This document shows positions 62,640-64,000 of a stretch of 64,000 bases of DNA, one piece after another (position 1 is the stretch's first letter; each line of letters begins with the position of its first letter). The notes under the pieces were generated by a model. That model was not told the origin of the DNA and searched no databases. It worked only from the letters and a program-made list of their open reading frames with translations. A program made the position numbers and the translations under genes. This DNA comes from Stomoxys calcitrans (lineage: Eukaryota > Arthropoda > Insecta > Diptera > Muscidae), in assembly GCF_963082655.1 (NCBI RefSeq), contig NC_081553.1:16458643-16522642 (forward strand). The letters run 5' to 3'.

Positions 62640-63212
62640 ATATTGGTTAAAATAGGGGCTAAACATAAATTTTACCTATGCTCGAGATTAATGTGGGGGA
62701 TTAATATAGCCTTGAAGATATGGAAAGAACATTTTACCCATCTGCTAGTGTCCGATGTTGGCGGGGAAGAGGATACCGAAGAAACAATCATTGATGATGG
62801 TATAGAATGTTTACCTCCTAGTCAGAATGAGGACCAAGTAGCAGTGATCCGACTGAAGAACAACAAGTCAGCAGCAGCCTACGGATTACCCGCTGAACTA
62901 TTCATGACCGGAGGCGTCACGCTGATAAGGCGTATGCATCAGCTTATCTGCGCAATCTGGCTAGAAGAACGCATACCCGATGATTGGAACCTCAGCATAC
63001 TATGTCCCGTACACAAGAAGGGAAACAAGACGGAATGTGCCAACTACAGAGGAATAAGTCTCCTCCCCATCGCATACAAGATACTCTCGAGCGTACTGTG
63101 TGAAAGATTAACACCAAAGTCAATCAGACAATTGGGCCCTATCAATGCGGCTTTAGAACTGGTAAATCCTAGGGTGGAAAGTTGGGCTATGGTCAATATC
63201 AGATCTTATTAG
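62640..63212 (+). pseudogene. RTE-like LINE, RT N-terminal part
   Basis: The + strand frame encodes LKIWKEHFTHLL, IRLKNNKSAAAYGLPAELF (RT block 1), WLEERIPDDWNLSILCPVHK (block 2), KGNKTECANYRGISLLPIAY (block 2a) and KILSSVLCERLTP. It stops before the YADD block. About 180 clean codons. It points opposite to the endonuclease piece at 60200-61390. Confidence 0.82.
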
Positions 63213-64000
63213 ATATAGCTGCCACATGAAATTGTTTTCACAACAAGCAATTATGGTTATTACAAAATAGGAGCATTTGACATTTGAAACAAAACAATTT
63301 TATTACCAAAATAGACTTGAAGGTGAGGGTGGGTCATACGTCGGAGAACTTCAGGCATGCCCTAAGGACACAACATGCATTCCTCAAGGGCAGGTGGGAG
63401 AAGACGGCCTATCGCGAAGTGGTGTGAGAAGTCGAGCCGTCTTTCCAACCGAAAGAGGAGAAAATTATAAATGGGTCTTTTTATGGAAGCTCCAAGATGC
63501 GGACAGGGAATGTATTTAGTTCTATACACCGACACACACAACATCGGTATGTACGTGAGATTGCTGGACGAGTGTATGTTCTTTCAGGCAGGGCTTTGTG
63601 CCTTAACGATAGCCACAAAAGAAATTCTGGGAAAGGATTTAGAGTGTCCGAAATCAGGATATATGCCGAAGTGGGTGGAATCCCTCAAAAGACCCCAACA
63701 CTCATCTTGTAATTTCTCTTTATGTATATGTACCTTTTCATGGTGGGCTAGACATACAAACTTAACCCAAATTATTGACAATAAATTGTAAAAAATTCCA
63801 TGAAGAAATCATAAAACAGGAATAACAGTTTTCTAAATAAAAATGTTGGTTTTGACTTTCCTTCAAACTTCAAATTTTATCAGCTGACACGAAAACGGAA
63901 CGTAAAATTTAGTTTTTACTGAATTCCACTTTCCGGTTACGGTCGACAGACGTTCGACAATCGTTTTGATGTGTTTTCATAAGGCAAAATAAAACAGCTG
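63213..64000 (+). other. Possible LINE RNase H scraps; otherwise unassigned
   Basis: VLYTDTHNIGMYVRLLDECMF and FQAGLCALTIATKEI (about 63510-63625) look like a worn RNase H region with the YTD start and a FQAE-like block. The match is loose. Downstream sequence to the window end is not recognised. Confidence 0.35.

Overview
This is eukaryotic nuclear DNA, most likely from a higher (calyptrate, muscid-like) fly. The AT-rich sequence, short GT-AG introns of 69-108 bp, two huge introns packed with transposons, and abundant INE-1/DINE-1-like repeats (AAAGTATATATATTCTTGATC-type block followed by a GTCC-rich block) all fit Diptera. Nothing bacterial is present. The species assignment is an inference from repeat style; no database search was made.

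Only two host genes can be supported, both on the + strand and both with intact reading frames after splicing. (1) A SPAG1-like TPR co-chaperone, five coding exons between 994 and 23282, 486 residues. Its last intron is 20.3 kb. (2) A uridine phosphorylase, six coding exons between 35757 and 44728, 300 residues, with a 7.7-kb fourth intron. The exon junctions were worked out by hand from GT/AG sites, phase and protein continuity.

Almost everything else is mobile DNA, mostly dead and nested: (a) INE-1/DINE-1-like (Helentron-derived) elements with conserved ends and a middle made of roughly 150-bp tandem units; two complete, very similar copies lie at 50865-52529 and 52691-54445. (b) RNase H-bearing LINEs whose 3' end is a (CCTAA)n-like tail (3188-4612, 7247-9560, 17421-18460, 42319-44190). 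(c) A poly(A)-tailed jockey-like LINE (25885-27170, 48076-49045), a third LINE (45156-46150) and RTE-like LINEs (5785-6427, 19610-20250, 37226-37470, 60200-61390, 62640-63212). (d) BEL/Pao integrase remnants (6428-6846, 20251-21480). (e) DD41D (rosa-like) mariner relatives (301-712, 16624-17420, 24463-24640, 25699-28218, 36700-37102). (f) Four copies of a 237-bp mariner-type MITE with TA target duplications. (g) tRNA-derived SINEs, some with perfect target-site duplications. (h) A second class of tandem-unit element, called T here (14755-16560, 33310-35095, 46611-47757, 56491-58035).

The most interesting points are: a hAT-type MITE (1964-2281) inserted exactly in the exon-3 splice donor of the SPAG1-like gene, whose 8-bp target duplication recreated the donor so that the gene survived; a 3.2-3.7-kb duplication of a composite TE block inside one intron; T elements that appear to carry a captured SINE; telomere-like TTAGG tails on a LINE family; and two DINE subfamilies that share ends but carry different satellite-like cores. 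No evidence was found for a wholly new multigene system. Repeat-poor islands at 49046-50864 and 54446-55986 are the likeliest places for unrecognised regulatory sequence or exons of a gene outside the window.
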